DNA from: Pontibacter amylolyticus
GTDB taxonomy: Bacteria > Bacteroidota > Bacteroidia > Cytophagales > Hymenobacteraceae
Direction: 5' to 3'
NCBI RefSeq assembly: GCF_014638845.1
Contig: NZ_BMFP01000004.1
Location: 124,001-188,000 of the forward strand
DNA: 64,000 bases
This document shows, in pieces, positions 1 through 8,695 of this stretch. Numbering within the stretch: the stretch's first letter is position 1; each line of letters opens with the position of its first letter. A program made the position numbers and the translations under genes. The notes below the pieces were generated by a model. The model searched no databases. It was not told the origin of the DNA and was given only the letters and a program-made list of their open reading frames with translations.

Positions 1-1021
1 ATTTAAACCGGAGTGTCGTGCCCTTGTCGAGTTCGCTTTTGACGGCGATGAAGGAGCGGTGGGCTTCGATGATGTGCTTGGAGATGGCCAGTCCGAGGCC
101 AGAGCCGCCTTTGTCGCGGGAGCGGCTTTTGTCGATGCGGTAGAAGCGCTCGAATATGCGGTTGATGTGTTCCTGGGCTATACCTGGGCCATCGTCTTTC
201 ACGGTGATGGTATAGCGCTTGCGTCCTTCCGTAAACGAAACCCAGATATTGCCGCCCGTGTGACCGTACTTGATGGCGTTGTCCACCAGGTTGATGAACA
301 CCTGACGGATACGATTTGGGTCGGCGTGGATCATTACTTTCTCGCCAGGGTTCACATCTACCAGATGCAGTTTCGTCTGGCTTTTATTGGCTTTTTGCTC
401 CAGCTGCTCAAAAACTTCCTGTACCAGCTGCACAGCGTCAAAGTCCTGCTTCTCCATTCTCACAACGCCCTTCTCGAACTGCGAGATGCTGATCAGGTCC
501 TGCACCAGGGTGTCAAGGCCATCGAGGCTGTTGGCCGCCTTCTGCAAAAACTTGTCGCGCACGGCGGGGTCGTCCATGGCGCCGTCTAGCAAGGTATGGA
601 TAAAGCCTTGCGCGGCGAAGATCGGGGTCTTGAGCTCGTGTGAAACATCGGCCAGAAACTCGCGACGCATGACCTGCAAGTGCCGGAGTTCGTCGATCTC
701 CTGCTGCTTGCGCTCGGCAATCAGGAAGATGTCGTCCTTTATTTTTCGGAGCGGGTCAGCCGTGAACAGGGAGCGGCCCTCTGCTTTGCGGTACTCCTGC
801 TTCTTTATTTTCTCCAGGCTGGAGTACACATTTTTGACCTCGCGGATGACCAGTGCCTCGTAAGAAAAATAAACCAGCAGGAAGCAGCAAATGAACACCA
901 GTACAAGTGCCGCCATCAAGCCCCTGGAGGAAAAGTAGCTGGCTAAAGCCAAAAAGGCAGTGAGCACAAGGGCCACTGCCAGGGATACTAAAAGGGCAAG
1001 CGTACGGGAGTTTAAATTCAT
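1..1021 (-). CDS. PhoR-type sensor histidine kinase (3' end outside window)
   Basis: Inner-membrane kinase that would phosphorylate the adjacent response regulator. The visible 340 residues start at an ATG whose complement ends at base 1021. Two hydrophobic segments lie at about residues 8-30 and 36-54 with almost no periplasmic loop between them, so it probably senses something at or inside the membrane. The phospho-acceptor is His128 in VSHELKTP; the N box (DNAIKYG), G1 (DDGPGIA) and G2 (GSGLGLAI) of the ATPase domain follow. It begins 3 bases after the stop of the regulator gene, so the two are co-transcribed. The C-terminus runs off the left edge. The family is certain; the stimulus is unknown, since phosphate is only the classical PhoR signal. 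Confidence 0.93.
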   Translation of the reverse strand, partial: MNLNSRTLALLVSLAVALVLTAFLALASYFSSRGLMAALVLVFICCFLLVYFSYEALVIREVKNVYSSLEKIKKQEYRKAEGRSLFTADPLRKIKDDIFLIAERKQQEIDELRHLQVMRREFLADVSHELKTPIFAAQGFIHTLLDGAMDDPAVRDKFLQKAANSLDGLDTLVQDLISISQFEKGVVRMEKQDFDAVQLVQEVFEQLEQKANKSQTKLHLVDVNPGEKVMIHADPNRIRQVFINLVDNAIKYGHTGGNIWVSFTEGRKRYTITVKDDGPGIAQEHINRIFERFYRIDKSRSRDKGGSGLGLAISKHIIEAHRSFIAVKSELDKGTTLRFK

Positions 1022-1024
1022 GTT

Positions 1025-1783
1025 TTAGTCGGTGTTAAACTTGTAGCCAACACCCTTGATGGTCCTGATCTGATCGTCGCCTATCTTCTCGCGCACTTTC
1101 CGGATGTGCACGTCCACGGTGCGGGCGATCACATACACGTCGCTGCCCCACACGTTGTTGAGCAGCTCTTCGCGTGTGAACACCTTGTTCGGAGTAGCCG
1201 CCAGAAAGGCCAACAGCTCGAATTCTTTTTTCGGGAGCGTGATTTTCTCTTGGCCCTTGTACACGGCAAAGCTGGTGCGGTCTATGCGCAGCCCCCCGAT
1301 CTCGATCACCTGCTCCTGTTCTTCCTGCTGCGCATCGCGGCGGGCATAGGCTGCCAGGCGGCTGAGTAAGGCACGGGGCTTTATCGGTTTTGTGATAAAG
1401 TCATCGGCGCCCGCGTCGAAAGCGGCTACTTCTGAGAACTCCTCTGATCGAGCGGTCAGAAAAATGATGTGCGTATGACGGAAGTCCTGGTCTTCGCGCA
1501 GCTGGCGACAGGCGGCTATCCCGTCCAGCACCGGCATCATCACATCCATCAAAATCACGTCGGGCTTAAAAGTATTCGCTACCTCTATTGCTTTTTTGCC
1601 GTTGTCGGCCTGGGCTACATCGTAGCCTTCGCGGGCAAGGTTATACTGCAGCAGTTCTACGATATCCGGGTCATCGTCAACTACTAGTATTTTGTAATGG
1701 GCTTGGTTAGGTGTCTGCACGTTTTTAGGATTATGTTTTCCTACCTTTACTATCAGGCAGGTATAACGATTGTTGGAAGCCAT
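1025..1783 (-). CDS. PhoB/OmpR-family response regulator
   Basis: DNA-binding regulator paired with the downstream kinase. The receiver domain begins near residue 31 (KILVVDDDPD) and has its phospho-acceptor Asp80 in VILMDVMMP. A winged-helix transcription-regulator domain occupies about residues 155-250 (LPKKEFELLAFL, RTVDVHIRKVREKIG, IKGVGYKF). The 252-residue reading carries an unusual 28-residue N-terminal extension (MASNNRYTC...); a GTG at codon 22 or so would give a normal-length regulator, and no upstream Shine-Dalgarno sequence decides between the two. The receiver-winged helix layout and the neighbouring PhoR-like kinase make this a PhoB-type pair. Confidence 0.93.
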   Translation of the reverse strand: MASNNRYTCLIVKVGKHNPKNVQTPNQAHYKILVVDDDPDIVELLQYNLAREGYDVAQADNGKKAIEVANTFKPDVILMDVMMPVLDGIAACRQLREDQDFRHTHIIFLTARSEEFSEVAAFDAGADDFITKPIKPRALLSRLAAYARRDAQQEEQEQVIEIGGLRIDRTSFAVYKGQEKITLPKKEFELLAFLAATPNKVFTREELLNNVWGSDVYVIARTVDVHIRKVREKIGDDQIRTIKGVGYKFNTD

Positions 1784-1880
1784 TCAGTGGTCTCCATTTC
1801 AATACAAAGATACCATTCCGGAGGTATAGAAGTAGGTGGCGGTCAAATCATAATATTTTCTTAACATTGGCTTTTCAGCA

Positions 1881-1917
1881 AAAGAAAAACCAGCTGTCTA
1901 AGCTGGCTTTTTCTTTT
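1881..1917 (-). terminator. Rho-independent terminator of the DUF3108 gene
   Basis: The arms AAAGAAAAACCAGCT and AGCTGGCTTTTTCTTT pair around a short loop, with a U-rich run in the minus-strand transcript. The hairpin overlaps the stop codon of the DUF3108 gene. Confidence 0.75.
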
Positions 1918-2728
1918 ATTTCTGTGCCACAAGGGCAGGTTTATGTTTCAGATTCCGGTGTTCGTACAGGTCAACTTTCACAGCACCCACAAACATATTG
2001 GCTGAGATCAGTACCGGTATCTTGTTTTTATCATCCGATAGGTATACGGTAATGGCATCCTCACCATTAAACAGCTTGTTTTTCGGCATGCGCGGCACCA
2101 GCTTAATCGCTTTAAAGGCGCCGGCCTTGGTGCTGATCGTTTCGCGGCCTTGATAAGTAACTACCATGTCAAACGCCTCTTCGTCGAAGAATCCTTTGAC
2201 CGTAAACTTGTCGCCGGGATTGTAACGGTCGTAATCGAGGGTGCGCAGGTAATAAAACCCGCTCACAATATCCTGGGCGCCGGAAGGAATCTTATGGCTA
2301 CTTTGCCTTTTGTCTCTGTTCTTTTTCTTTGACTCTACCTGGGCCGTGTTTGTGTAGTGGTTAAAGTCCACGGTTTCGCGCTTACGGTAGCTGCCTTCCT
2401 CAATGTTGCGGAAAGAACGGTGCGGAAGAATGGCAGCTGTATCAATGTAAGACTGGTAGGTATTGCGAATCTTGATGAACAGGTCGAATGAACTGCTGGT
2501 CTTGCCATACACGGTGGCTTTATAGGTCGGCCTGTCGTTGACGCGGTGCAGGTTGGGTGCGATATCGATCACGGCTTCGGCTGCCGTTATCGGGCCATAA
2601 TGCACTTTATACTTGAGCAGTTCGCCTGCACTAAAGCTTTCGTTAGGGATAGTGCGAAGTGACTCTTTGGCTGCAAAGCCGGAGAGCACCATGATGGCCA
2701 ATATTATCGCTGGAAAAATCTTCTTCAT
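1916..2728 (-). CDS. DUF3108-like exported protein
   Basis: A 270-residue protein with a signal peptide (MKKIFPAIILAIMVLSGFAA) followed by a beta-rich domain. Features such as FSAGELLKYKVHYGPITAAEA near the start, and LVPRMPKNKLFNGEDAITVYLSDD with IPVLISANMFVGAVKVDLY near the end, match the general form of DUF3108 periplasmic proteins of Bacteroidota. The biochemical role of that family is not established. It is a single gene between the recA terminator and its own terminator. The family name is given from remembered motif shape, not from a search. Confidence 0.7.
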   Translation of the reverse strand: MKKIFPAIILAIMVLSGFAAKESLRTIPNESFSAGELLKYKVHYGPITAAEAVIDIAPNLHRVNDRPTYKATVYGKTSSSFDLFIKIRNTYQSYIDTAAILPHRSFRNIEEGSYRKRETVDFNHYTNTAQVESKKKNRDKRQSSHKIPSGAQDIVSGFYYLRTLDYDRYNPGDKFTVKGFFDEEAFDMVVTYQGRETISTKAGAFKAIKLVPRMPKNKLFNGEDAITVYLSDDKNKIPVLISANMFVGAVKVDLYEHRNLKHKPALVAQK

Positions 2729-2845
2729 AAGCAGTTTCAGACTTACAGTGTTTTATAGCATCTCCAATATCAACTATTATACCAACTGCGGGCCCTTACT
2801 CTAAAGATAATAAGTTGTCTTCACACTACCAACAACTTAAAATGC

Positions 2846-2876
2846 AAAAAGGTGCTACACAGGGTAGCACCTTTTT
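2846..2876 (-). terminator. Terminator downstream of recA
   Basis: A near-perfect hairpin, AAAAAGGTGCTAC / GTAGCACCTTTTT with a five-base loop, lies 27 bases past the recA stop. It has A- and T-runs on both sides and could act in either direction. Confidence 0.88.
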
Positions 2877-2902
2877 GATTATTTATGAGATGGGAATAAT
2901 GT

Positions 2903-3946
2903 TCATTCCGCACCGCTCAGATCTTCCAATGCTGCGGCCACTTTTTCAGGCTCACCTTTCACAATTGCTCTGATCTTAGCTTCAATCTCCTCTTGCAGTT
3001 CCGGATTGTCAAGCAGGATCTGCTTCACGCCGTCACGGCCCTGGCCCAGCTTGTCGCCGTTGTAAGAGAACCACGAACCAGACTTCTGCACCACACCCAG
3101 CTCAACGCCCAGGTCCAGAATCTCACCTACTTTAGAGATGCCTTCGCCGTACATGATGTCAAACTCCACCACTTTGAACGGAGGCGCCACTTTGTTTTTC
3201 ACCACTTTCACGCGGGTACGGTTACCCGTGATGTTATCGGCAGACTCCTTGATCTGACCGATACGACGGATATCCAGACGTACAGAGGCGTAGAACTTCA
3301 GGGCGTTACCACCGGTAGTTGTTTCCGGGTTACCGAACATCACACCGATCTTCTCACGAAGCTGGTTGATGAAGATACAGCAGCAGCCGGTTTTGTTGAT
3401 CGTACCGGTCAGCTTACGCAGTGCCTGCGACATCAAACGAGCCTGAAGACCCATTTTGCTGTCACCCATGTCGCCTTCCAGTTCACCTTTCGGTACGAGA
3501 GCGGCTACAGAGTCAATTACAATAATATCGATCGCGCCGGAGCGGATCAGGTGATCGGCGATCTCCAGGGCCTGCTCACCGTTGTCAGGCTGCGAGATCA
3601 ATAGGTTTTCAGTGTCTATTCCAAGTTTTTCGGCGTATGCCTTGTCAAATGCGTGCTCTGCGTCGATAAAGGCGGCCAGGCCACCGGCGCGCTGCGCCTC
3701 TGCAATGGCATGCATGGTAAGCGTGGTTTTACCAGACGATTCAGGACCGTAGATTTCGATGACACGGCCGCGCGGCAAACCGCCAATTCCTAAAGCAATG
3801 TCAAGTCCAAGCGAGCCGGTAGAGATAGCCGGAATGTCTTCCACTTTGTTGTCGCTCAACTTCATCACGGTACCTTTACCGTAAGTCTTGTCAAGCTTGT
3901 CTATCGTCAGCTGCAGGGCTTTTAGTTTTTCGTTGCTTACGCTCAT
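2903..3946 (-). CDS. recA: Recombinase RecA
   Basis: ATP-dependent strand-exchange protein for homologous recombination and SOS induction. Its 347 residues are normal for RecA. The Walker A motif GPESSGKT is at residues 67-74, Walker B is in [10 protein letters not shown], and the MAW motif region ([27 protein letters not shown]) and L2 loop are intact. The acidic C-terminal tail is short. It stands alone between its own promoter (3978-4009) and a strong terminator. No LexA-box-like palindrome stands out next to the promoter. Confidence 0.99.
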   Translation of the reverse strand: MSVSNEKLKALQLTIDKLDKTYGKGTVMKLSDNKVEDIPAISTGSLGLDIALGIGGLPRGRVIEIYGPESSGKTTLTMHAIAEAQRAGGLAAFIDAEHAFDKAYAEKLGIDTENLLISQPDNGEQALEIADHLIRSGAIDIIVIDSVAALVPKGELEGDMGDSKMGLQARLMSQALRKLTGTINKTGCCCIFINQLREKIGVMFGNPETTTGGNALKFYASVRLDIRRIGQIKESADNITGNRTRVKVVKNKVAPPFKVVEFDIMYGEGISKVGEILDLGVELGVVQKSGSWFSYNGDKLGQGRDGVKQILLDNPELQEEIEAKIRAIVKGEPEKVAAALEDLSGAE

Positions 3947-3977
3947 GTGTGTTTAATTAAATAGCTTTATATTGATG

Positions 3978-4009
3978 TGAAATTACGACGTTCAAAATCA
4001 ATTTGCAAA
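3978..4009 (-). promoter_or_regulatory. Probable recA promoter of the Bacteroidota type
   Basis: Read on the minus strand there is a TTTG (-33 element), exactly 20 bases, then TAATTTCA, one mismatch from the TAnnTTTG -7 consensus of the Bacteroidota primary sigma factor. It lies about 30 bases before the recA ATG. Confidence 0.65.
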
Positions 4010-4106
4010 AAAAGTAGCAGGTATTTTGCTAAATATTTTAGTTGATTATGGCCGTCTTGTTACAACATATACCGACCGGCTTTTGTGCCATCTTACACGC
4101 TTTTTT

Positions 4107-5255
4107 ATGATATATTTCAGGCTTTTATTTTGTGCGTTTGCTGTGCTATACAGTTATTTAGGGTATAGCCAGCTAAACAACGACGCCCTGAAGCTGGCTA
4201 TACCTGTGAATCCTGAAAATGCTAACCAGATTAGAATTGGACTGCATGCCTTTGGCTTCTCTAAAAACAACGAGTACTTCAACAAGATAGCCGATGGCTA
4301 TACCTTGTTTGGCTACCATTTGATGCCGCGCGTGAGCTACTACCCGTCTGCTTCTGTGCGAATTGATGCGGGCGCTTTTCTCTGGAAGGACTTCGGCAGC
4401 TCAGGCTACCAGGACTTTCAGCCGACCTTCACGGTGAAATGGCAGCAGGAAAACTGGGCCTTTGTGTTTGGCACGTTGGAAGGCAACGTCAGCCATGGGT
4501 ATGTAGAGCCGCTCTATGATTTTGAGCGGGTGATCAACGACCGGCTGGAGAACGGCCTGCAGTTTTTGCTGAACACCCACCGCGTTAAATTGGATGCCTG
4601 GATCGACTGGAGCAAAATGATTTACCCGGCTGACCCGGTGCGGGAGGAAGTGGCCGGCGGCATCAGCTCTGCTATACGCCTGCTCAACAAACCCGGCAGG
4701 GTGGAGGGCGATACCCTGCGTCTGGCTATACCTGTGCAGTTCACGGCGCAGCACAAAGGCGGACAGATCGACGCTTCGCCATTGCCCTTACTCACGGTAT
4801 TCAATGCCGCCGTAGGAGTTGAACTGGAGCGCCAACTGCCGCACCGCGTGCTCCACCGGGTATACACTAAAAACTACCTGCTTGGCTTCAACGACTTCTC
4901 CAACACCTTTCAACTGCCTTTCACGAAGGGCGGTGCCCTTTACCTGAATGCAGGTATAGACACCAAGTACCAGGATGTGATGCTGAGCTATTGGCGTGGT
5001 GACGGGTATATCACGGAGCTGGGAGGCAAGCTATTTCAGTCGGCTTCCACTACCTACAAAAACCCCGACTACATACAGGAAGACCGACATCTGCTGATTC
5101 TCCGCCTGATGAAGGACATCGAAGTACTGGACGACCTATACCTGACGCTGCGCCTGGAGCCTGTCATCGACCTGGATGATCCGAAACTGGAATTTTCGAA
5201 CGCGCTATACCTGACATTCGATACGGACTTTTTTGTGGCGAAGCCTCGTAAGTAG
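4107..5255 (+). CDS. Exported outer-membrane-like protein of unknown function
   Basis: The product is 382 residues if it starts at the ATG at 4107, which gives a clear signal peptide (MIYFRLLFCAFAVLYSYLGYSQ); the longer open frame from 4026 is unlikely. The mature part alternates aromatic and polar residues (VSYYPSASVRIDAGAFLWKDFG, VELERQLPHRVLHRVY) and looks like a transmembrane beta-barrel or a long beta-sandwich. I do not recognise a family. It converges on the acetyltransferase gene with a 5-base gap and no visible hairpin between them. This gene has nine copies of GGTATA/TATACC in 1.15 kb, the clearest local example of the over-used word described in the findings. Confidence 0.7.
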   Translation: MIYFRLLFCAFAVLYSYLGYSQLNNDALKLAIPVNPENANQIRIGLHAFGFSKNNEYFNKIADGYTLFGYHLMPRVSYYPSASVRIDAGAFLWKDFGSSGYQDFQPTFTVKWQQENWAFVFGTLEGNVSHGYVEPLYDFERVINDRLENGLQFLLNTHRVKLDAWIDWSKMIYPADPVREEVAGGISSAIRLLNKPGRVEGDTLRLAIPVQFTAQHKGGQIDASPLPLLTVFNAAVGVELERQLPHRVLHRVYTKNYLLGFNDFSNTFQLPFTKGGALYLNAGIDTKYQDVMLSYWRGDGYITELGGKLFQSASTTYKNPDYIQEDRHLLILRLMKDIEVLDDLYLTLRLEPVIDLDDPKLEFSNALYLTFDTDFFVAKPRK

Positions 5256-5260
5256 AGGGG

Positions 5261-5890
5261 TTAAACCGCTTCCTGGGAATCGCGCTCTTTAAGCTGGGTT
5301 GCCTGTTCGTAATCGTCGCGGGTCATGCCGTAGTAGCTCAGGTCTAGAAGATCCTCGGAGTCGGCACCCCTGAAGTCACTTCGCAGCACGCCTTCTTTCA
5401 CAAAGCCACAGCTCTCGGCCAACTGGGCGCACACATTATTATACTGTGTGCAGCGCATGTATACCTTGTTGAGCTTCAAGTCCTCAAAGGCAAAATGCAG
5501 CACCGCTCTGAAAGCTTCCTGCGCCAGGTCCAGCATTTCGGACCAGCTGGTGAAGTATAAGGCGGCCTCCGCTTTGGGCACGGACCGGTCTATGTTTTTG
5601 AGCGTGATATCACCGATATACGTGTTGCTCTCCCGAAGCCACACACCAAAATCAAACTGCTTGCGGTTATCCCAGTCGGTGCGCAATTGGGCCAGCTGTA
5701 TGCGGGCATCTTCCAGCACGCGCACGCTGGCCACTCTTCCGGTAAAGGCCGGGCTCAGGGCCGATGCATCTTCATGGATAACACGCATAAACTCCTGCTC
5801 GTCTCCCTCTGCATAGGGCCTGATGACCAGATGGTCTGTCTCTAGTTGTTCATCAAAAGCATCGGGCAGGGTGTTGTATAAAAAGCTCAT
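5261..5890 (-). CDS. GNAT-family N-acetyltransferase, RimJ/RimL type
   Basis: A 209-residue acetyl-CoA-dependent acetyltransferase. It opens with the RimJ/RimL pattern (LETDHLVIRPYAEGDEQEFMRVI), continues with IGDITLKNID and AALYFTSWSEMLDLAQEAFRAVL, and ends with CAQLAESCGFVKEGVLRSDF, where acetyl-CoA pyrophosphate binding and the ESCGF turn are expected. Substrates in this family range from ribosomal-protein N-termini to antibiotics; nothing here points to one. A run of about 15 acidic and polar residues at the C-terminus is extra. Confidence 0.88.
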   Translation of the reverse strand: MSFLYNTLPDAFDEQLETDHLVIRPYAEGDEQEFMRVIHEDASALSPAFTGRVASVRVLEDARIQLAQLRTDWDNRKQFDFGVWLRESNTYIGDITLKNIDRSVPKAEAALYFTSWSEMLDLAQEAFRAVLHFAFEDLKLNKVYMRCTQYNNVCAQLAESCGFVKEGVLRSDFRGADSEDLLDLSYYGMTRDDYEQATQLKERDSQEAV

Positions 5891-6069
5891 GGATATGTTT
5901 CGTTTTAATGGACAGATGGATCGTCGCCTCTCCTGCTTTGTCTGTCATACGCTAATCAGGCAAAAATGTAAGTATAATCTTTCCTGCCCTACTAAGTACC
6001 AACCGACCGGGAGTTGCAGCCGTTATAGGATGATACAATCTATGTGCTAAAAACTTTAACCATTGATCT

Positions 6070-6936
6070 ATGAAAAACAGACTGGAAGGCAAAGTCGCTA
6101 TCGTGACGGGCGGCGGAACAGGTATAGGAGAGGCCATCTGCAAGAAATTTGCGCAGGAAGGGGCCCGCGTAGTGGTAGCAGGTTTCCCGGAGGACCCCGT
6201 AGAAGACGTAGTGAAGGAAATCCAGAAGCAGGGCGGAGAAGCGATCGCCTATATCGGCGACATCTCCACTGCAGCCAACGCGAAGGCGTGTGTTGAACTG
6301 GCTGTGAAGCAATATGGACATCTCGATATCCTGGTGAATAATGCCGGGGTTTTCCCTGAGGTGAACCTGCTGCAGGACTATACCGAGGAATCCCTGGACT
6401 ACATGATCAAGAACAACATCAAGACTGCCTTTGCCATGAGCAAGGCCGCCCTGCCCGAACTGCACAAGACGAAAGGGAACATCGTATCGGCCGGATCAGA
6501 AGCTGGCGTGATCGGCATAGCGCAAAATACCCCTTACGGTGGCACCAAAGGTTTTATTCATGCCTTTATGAAAGGGCTGGCCGTAGAGCAGGCGCAGTTC
6601 GGAGTGCGGGTGAACATTGTGGGGCCGGGGCCGATTGACACCGCCTGGACCCACGAGAGCACCGGCCCGATGGATGGCAAAATGGTGAAGACCATGAAAG
6701 GAGCCACGCCCATGGGGCGCCGGGGCAGCCCCGAAGAAGTGGCGAACGTTTACTGCTTCCTGGCCTCGGACGAAGCTTCGTATGTGACGGGTGCGCTCTA
6801 TATGGTGGATGGCGGCATCACGGTGGCAAAAGGCCCGGTAGGGGAGGAAGCGGACTCCAGCATGAAGAAAGAACCCAAAGGGGAGTTGGAACTGGAGCAT
6901 TCCAAAGAGGGACATACCTCTATCCGGAACAAGTAA
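6070..6936 (+). CDS. Short-chain dehydrogenase/reductase
   Basis: NAD(P)-dependent oxidoreductase of 288 residues. The Rossmann motif TGGGTGIGEAI is near residue 15, followed by NNAGVF, the catalytic Ser in VSAGSEAG and the Tyr/Lys pair in TPYGGTKGF. The core ends with the usual YMVDGGITVA, but about 37 charged residues follow (from KGPVGEEADSS to HTSIRNK), longer than classical members. The substrate cannot be told from sequence; glucose-1-dehydrogenase-like annotations are common for this group. It is a single gene bounded by a strong bidirectional terminator. Confidence 0.93.
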   Translation: MKNRLEGKVAIVTGGGTGIGEAICKKFAQEGARVVVAGFPEDPVEDVVKEIQKQGGEAIAYIGDISTAANAKACVELAVKQYGHLDILVNNAGVFPEVNLLQDYTEESLDYMIKNNIKTAFAMSKAALPELHKTKGNIVSAGSEAGVIGIAQNTPYGGTKGFIHAFMKGLAVEQAQFGVRVNIVGPGPIDTAWTHESTGPMDGKMVKTMKGATPMGRRGSPEEVANVYCFLASDEASYVTGALYMVDGGITVAKGPVGEEADSSMKKEPKGELELEHSKEGHTSIRNK

Positions 6937-6951
6937 GCACTCCCAGGTATA

Positions 6952-6997
6952 AAACACAAAGCGCCCGCAGGAATAAGACTGCGGGCGCTTTGTGTTT
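6952..6997. terminator. Strong bidirectional terminator between converging genes
   Basis: A 19-bp perfect stem (AAACACAAAGCGCCCGCAG with its complement) and an eight-base loop lie between the plus-strand dehydrogenase gene and the minus-strand gene at 7016. Confidence 0.9.
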
Positions 6998-7015
6998 ATC
7001 AGGTATAGCCGAGGG

Positions 7016-7447
7016 CTATTGATTCAATAGGAAAGGGTATTTGAAGTGTTTTGGGCTGTTAAGCTGCTGCTGGCGCATCATCACCTGCAGGGTATGGGCC
7101 GTTTCATTGAAAAACTCCAGTCTGCGGATCAGCATTTCTTTCTGCAGGATCACACCGCCTGACGTTTTCATGTAAGCTTTTTTGTCTTCCATGACACGCT
7201 GCAAGGTGTCCATCACCGTGTTCTCGTTCTGCTCAAACCAACGCGTGAAATCCTCCAGTCGGGCTGCCCCAGCTGTTTCAGATTTGAACTCAAGGCCATG
7301 CAAACGCAGAATATCAGCCAGCAGATCTACTTCCAGCGGAATAGATACATTGTATGGCATGGAGCGAACCTCCAGTTTGCTGTTCAGGGCTCCAATGATC
7401 GTGGCCAGGTTTTTTTTAAAGCGAACGTATAGCGCTGCCGCCTCCAT
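7016..7447 (-). CDS. Uncharacterised 143-residue alpha-helical protein
   Basis: I do not recognise this protein. It has no signal peptide or membrane segment and is predicted mostly helical, with charged stretches (FTRWFEQNENTVMDTLQRVMEDKKAY, LQKEMLIRRLEFFNETAHTLQVMMRQQQ). It has the look of a small cytosolic Bacteroidota-specific protein. It is a lone gene between the dehydrogenase terminator and an AT-rich repeat block that starts about 60 bases upstream of its ATG, so any promoter is close to or inside that repeat. Confidence 0.7.
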   Translation of the reverse strand: MEAAALYVRFKKNLATIIGALNSKLEVRSMPYNVSIPLEVDLLADILRLHGLEFKSETAGAARLEDFTRWFEQNENTVMDTLQRVMEDKKAYMKTSGGVILQKEMLIRRLEFFNETAHTLQVMMRQQQLNSPKHFKYPFLLNQ

Positions 7448-7510
7448 AAGTCTCAGGGTAATGTGTCAAAAAATCAGTACAGGCGCAAAATTACACCAAT
7501 AAGCTTAGAT

Positions 7511-7724
7511 TGCTAAATTGTTTGGAGGTTAAATTGCTAAATGGCTGAATTGTTAAATTGTTGACTCTTGGATGGTTAAATTGTTCAATTGCTAAATTGT
7601 TGAAACCCTGTGTATCTGAAAAATCGAATAGGGCACACTCTGCTTTAACCTTCAACTGTATTCAGTTAGCTTTGCTATACCTTTCCAGCTTTAAACAATT
7701 TAACCATCAACAATTTAACAATTA
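7511..7724. repeat. AT-rich intergenic inverted repeat (TTAAATTGTT family)
   Basis: The left block (7511-7602) holds many copies of TAAATTGTT/TAAATTGCT. The right arm (7691-7724) holds AACAATTTAAC words. GATGGTTAAATTGTT at 7571-7585 is exactly inverted at 7694-7708, 108 bases away. The right arm runs into and supplies the stop codon of the MoxR gene. Related blocks lie near 47.2 and 63.3 kb. Confidence 0.8.
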
Positions 7725-8687
7725 CAGGAGTTCTTGAATCAGCTGCTCTACCGTTATACCTTCTGCCTCGGCTTTGAAGTTACGCACTATGCGGTGACGG
7801 AGGATGGGTAGGGCAACGGCCTGTACGTCTTCTATATCTGGCGAGTATTTGCCGTTGAGCAAGGCGTTGCATTTCGCCCCGATGATCAAATGCTGGGAGG
7901 CACGCGGTCCGGCACCCCATTCCAGGTATTGACTGGCCCGCTCAGATCCCATTGCTGTATTTGGTCGGGTCTTGTGTACCAGCTTCACGGCATACTCCAC
8001 CACATTGTCCACCACGGGTACGCGGCGCACCAGTTGCTGGAAGGCCATGATGTCATCGGCGTGCAGAATCTTGTCGAGAGCCACACGTGCTGCGCCGGTA
8101 GTGTTCTTCACGATCTGCAGTTCCGACTCGTAGCTTGGGTAGCCCAGCGTGATGTTGAACATGAAGCGGTCGAGCTGTGCTTCGGGCAGGGGATAGGTAC
8201 CTTCCTGCTCAATCGGGTTTTGGGTGGCCAGCACGAAGAAAGGGCGCGGCAGTTCGTAGCGCTTGCCGGCTACGGTCACGGCATACTCCTGCATGGCCTC
8301 CAGCAGGGCCGCCTGGGTTTTGGGAGGCGTGCGGTTTATCTCGTCTGCTAGAATGATGTTGGCGAAGATAGGGCCCGTCACGAAGTTGAAATTACGGTCC
8401 TTGTCCATCGTTTCGGCTCCCACAATATCGCTCGGCATCAGGTCCGGGGTAAACTGCACCCGGCTGAAAGACATGTCGAGCGAGGAGGCGATGGTCTGGA
8501 TGAGGAGGGTTTTGGCCAGGCCCGGAACGCCTACCAAGAGGCAGTGCCCCTGACAAAAAACGGCCGTAAGCACCAGCCGAACGACTTCTTCCTGTCCTAC
8601 GATCACTTTTGATATTTCGGAAGTGAGGTCCTGGTAGGAGTGGTACAGCGCGTCGGCTGCTTCTTTGTCAGAGGTATACTGCTTCAT
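7722..8687 (-). CDS. MoxR-family AAA+ ATPase
   Basis: A 321-residue AAA+ ATPase of the MoxR/RavA type, thought to act as a chaperone for assembling or activating partner complexes. It shows the family P-loop GVPGLAKT near residue 53, Walker B ILADEINR, the sensor region FVLATQNPIEQEGTYPLPEAQLDRF and the C-terminal lid (RHRIVRNFKAEAEGITVEQLI). It is last in a run behind two periplasmic isomerase genes (gap 8 bases), an order suggesting joint expression. A BatD-like protein, the usual periplasmic partner of MoxR systems, is encoded 22 kb away at 31.1 kb, not beside it. Confidence 0.95.
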   Translation of the reverse strand: MKQYTSDKEAADALYHSYQDLTSEISKVIVGQEEVVRLVLTAVFCQGHCLLVGVPGLAKTLLIQTIASSLDMSFSRVQFTPDLMPSDIVGAETMDKDRNFNFVTGPIFANIILADEINRTPPKTQAALLEAMQEYAVTVAGKRYELPRPFFVLATQNPIEQEGTYPLPEAQLDRFMFNITLGYPSYESELQIVKNTTGAARVALDKILHADDIMAFQQLVRRVPVVDNVVEYAVKLVHKTRPNTAMGSERASQYLEWGAGPRASQHLIIGAKCNALLNGKYSPDIEDVQAVALPILRHRIVRNFKAEAEGITVEQLIQELL

Positions 8688-8695
8688 GTATGTGT

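Noticed and set aside
59..589. Open frame of 176 codons on the plus strand
   Set aside because: It is antisense to the conserved kinase core (ATPase domain) on the minus strand and has no recognisable protein features; the two-component pair explains the region.
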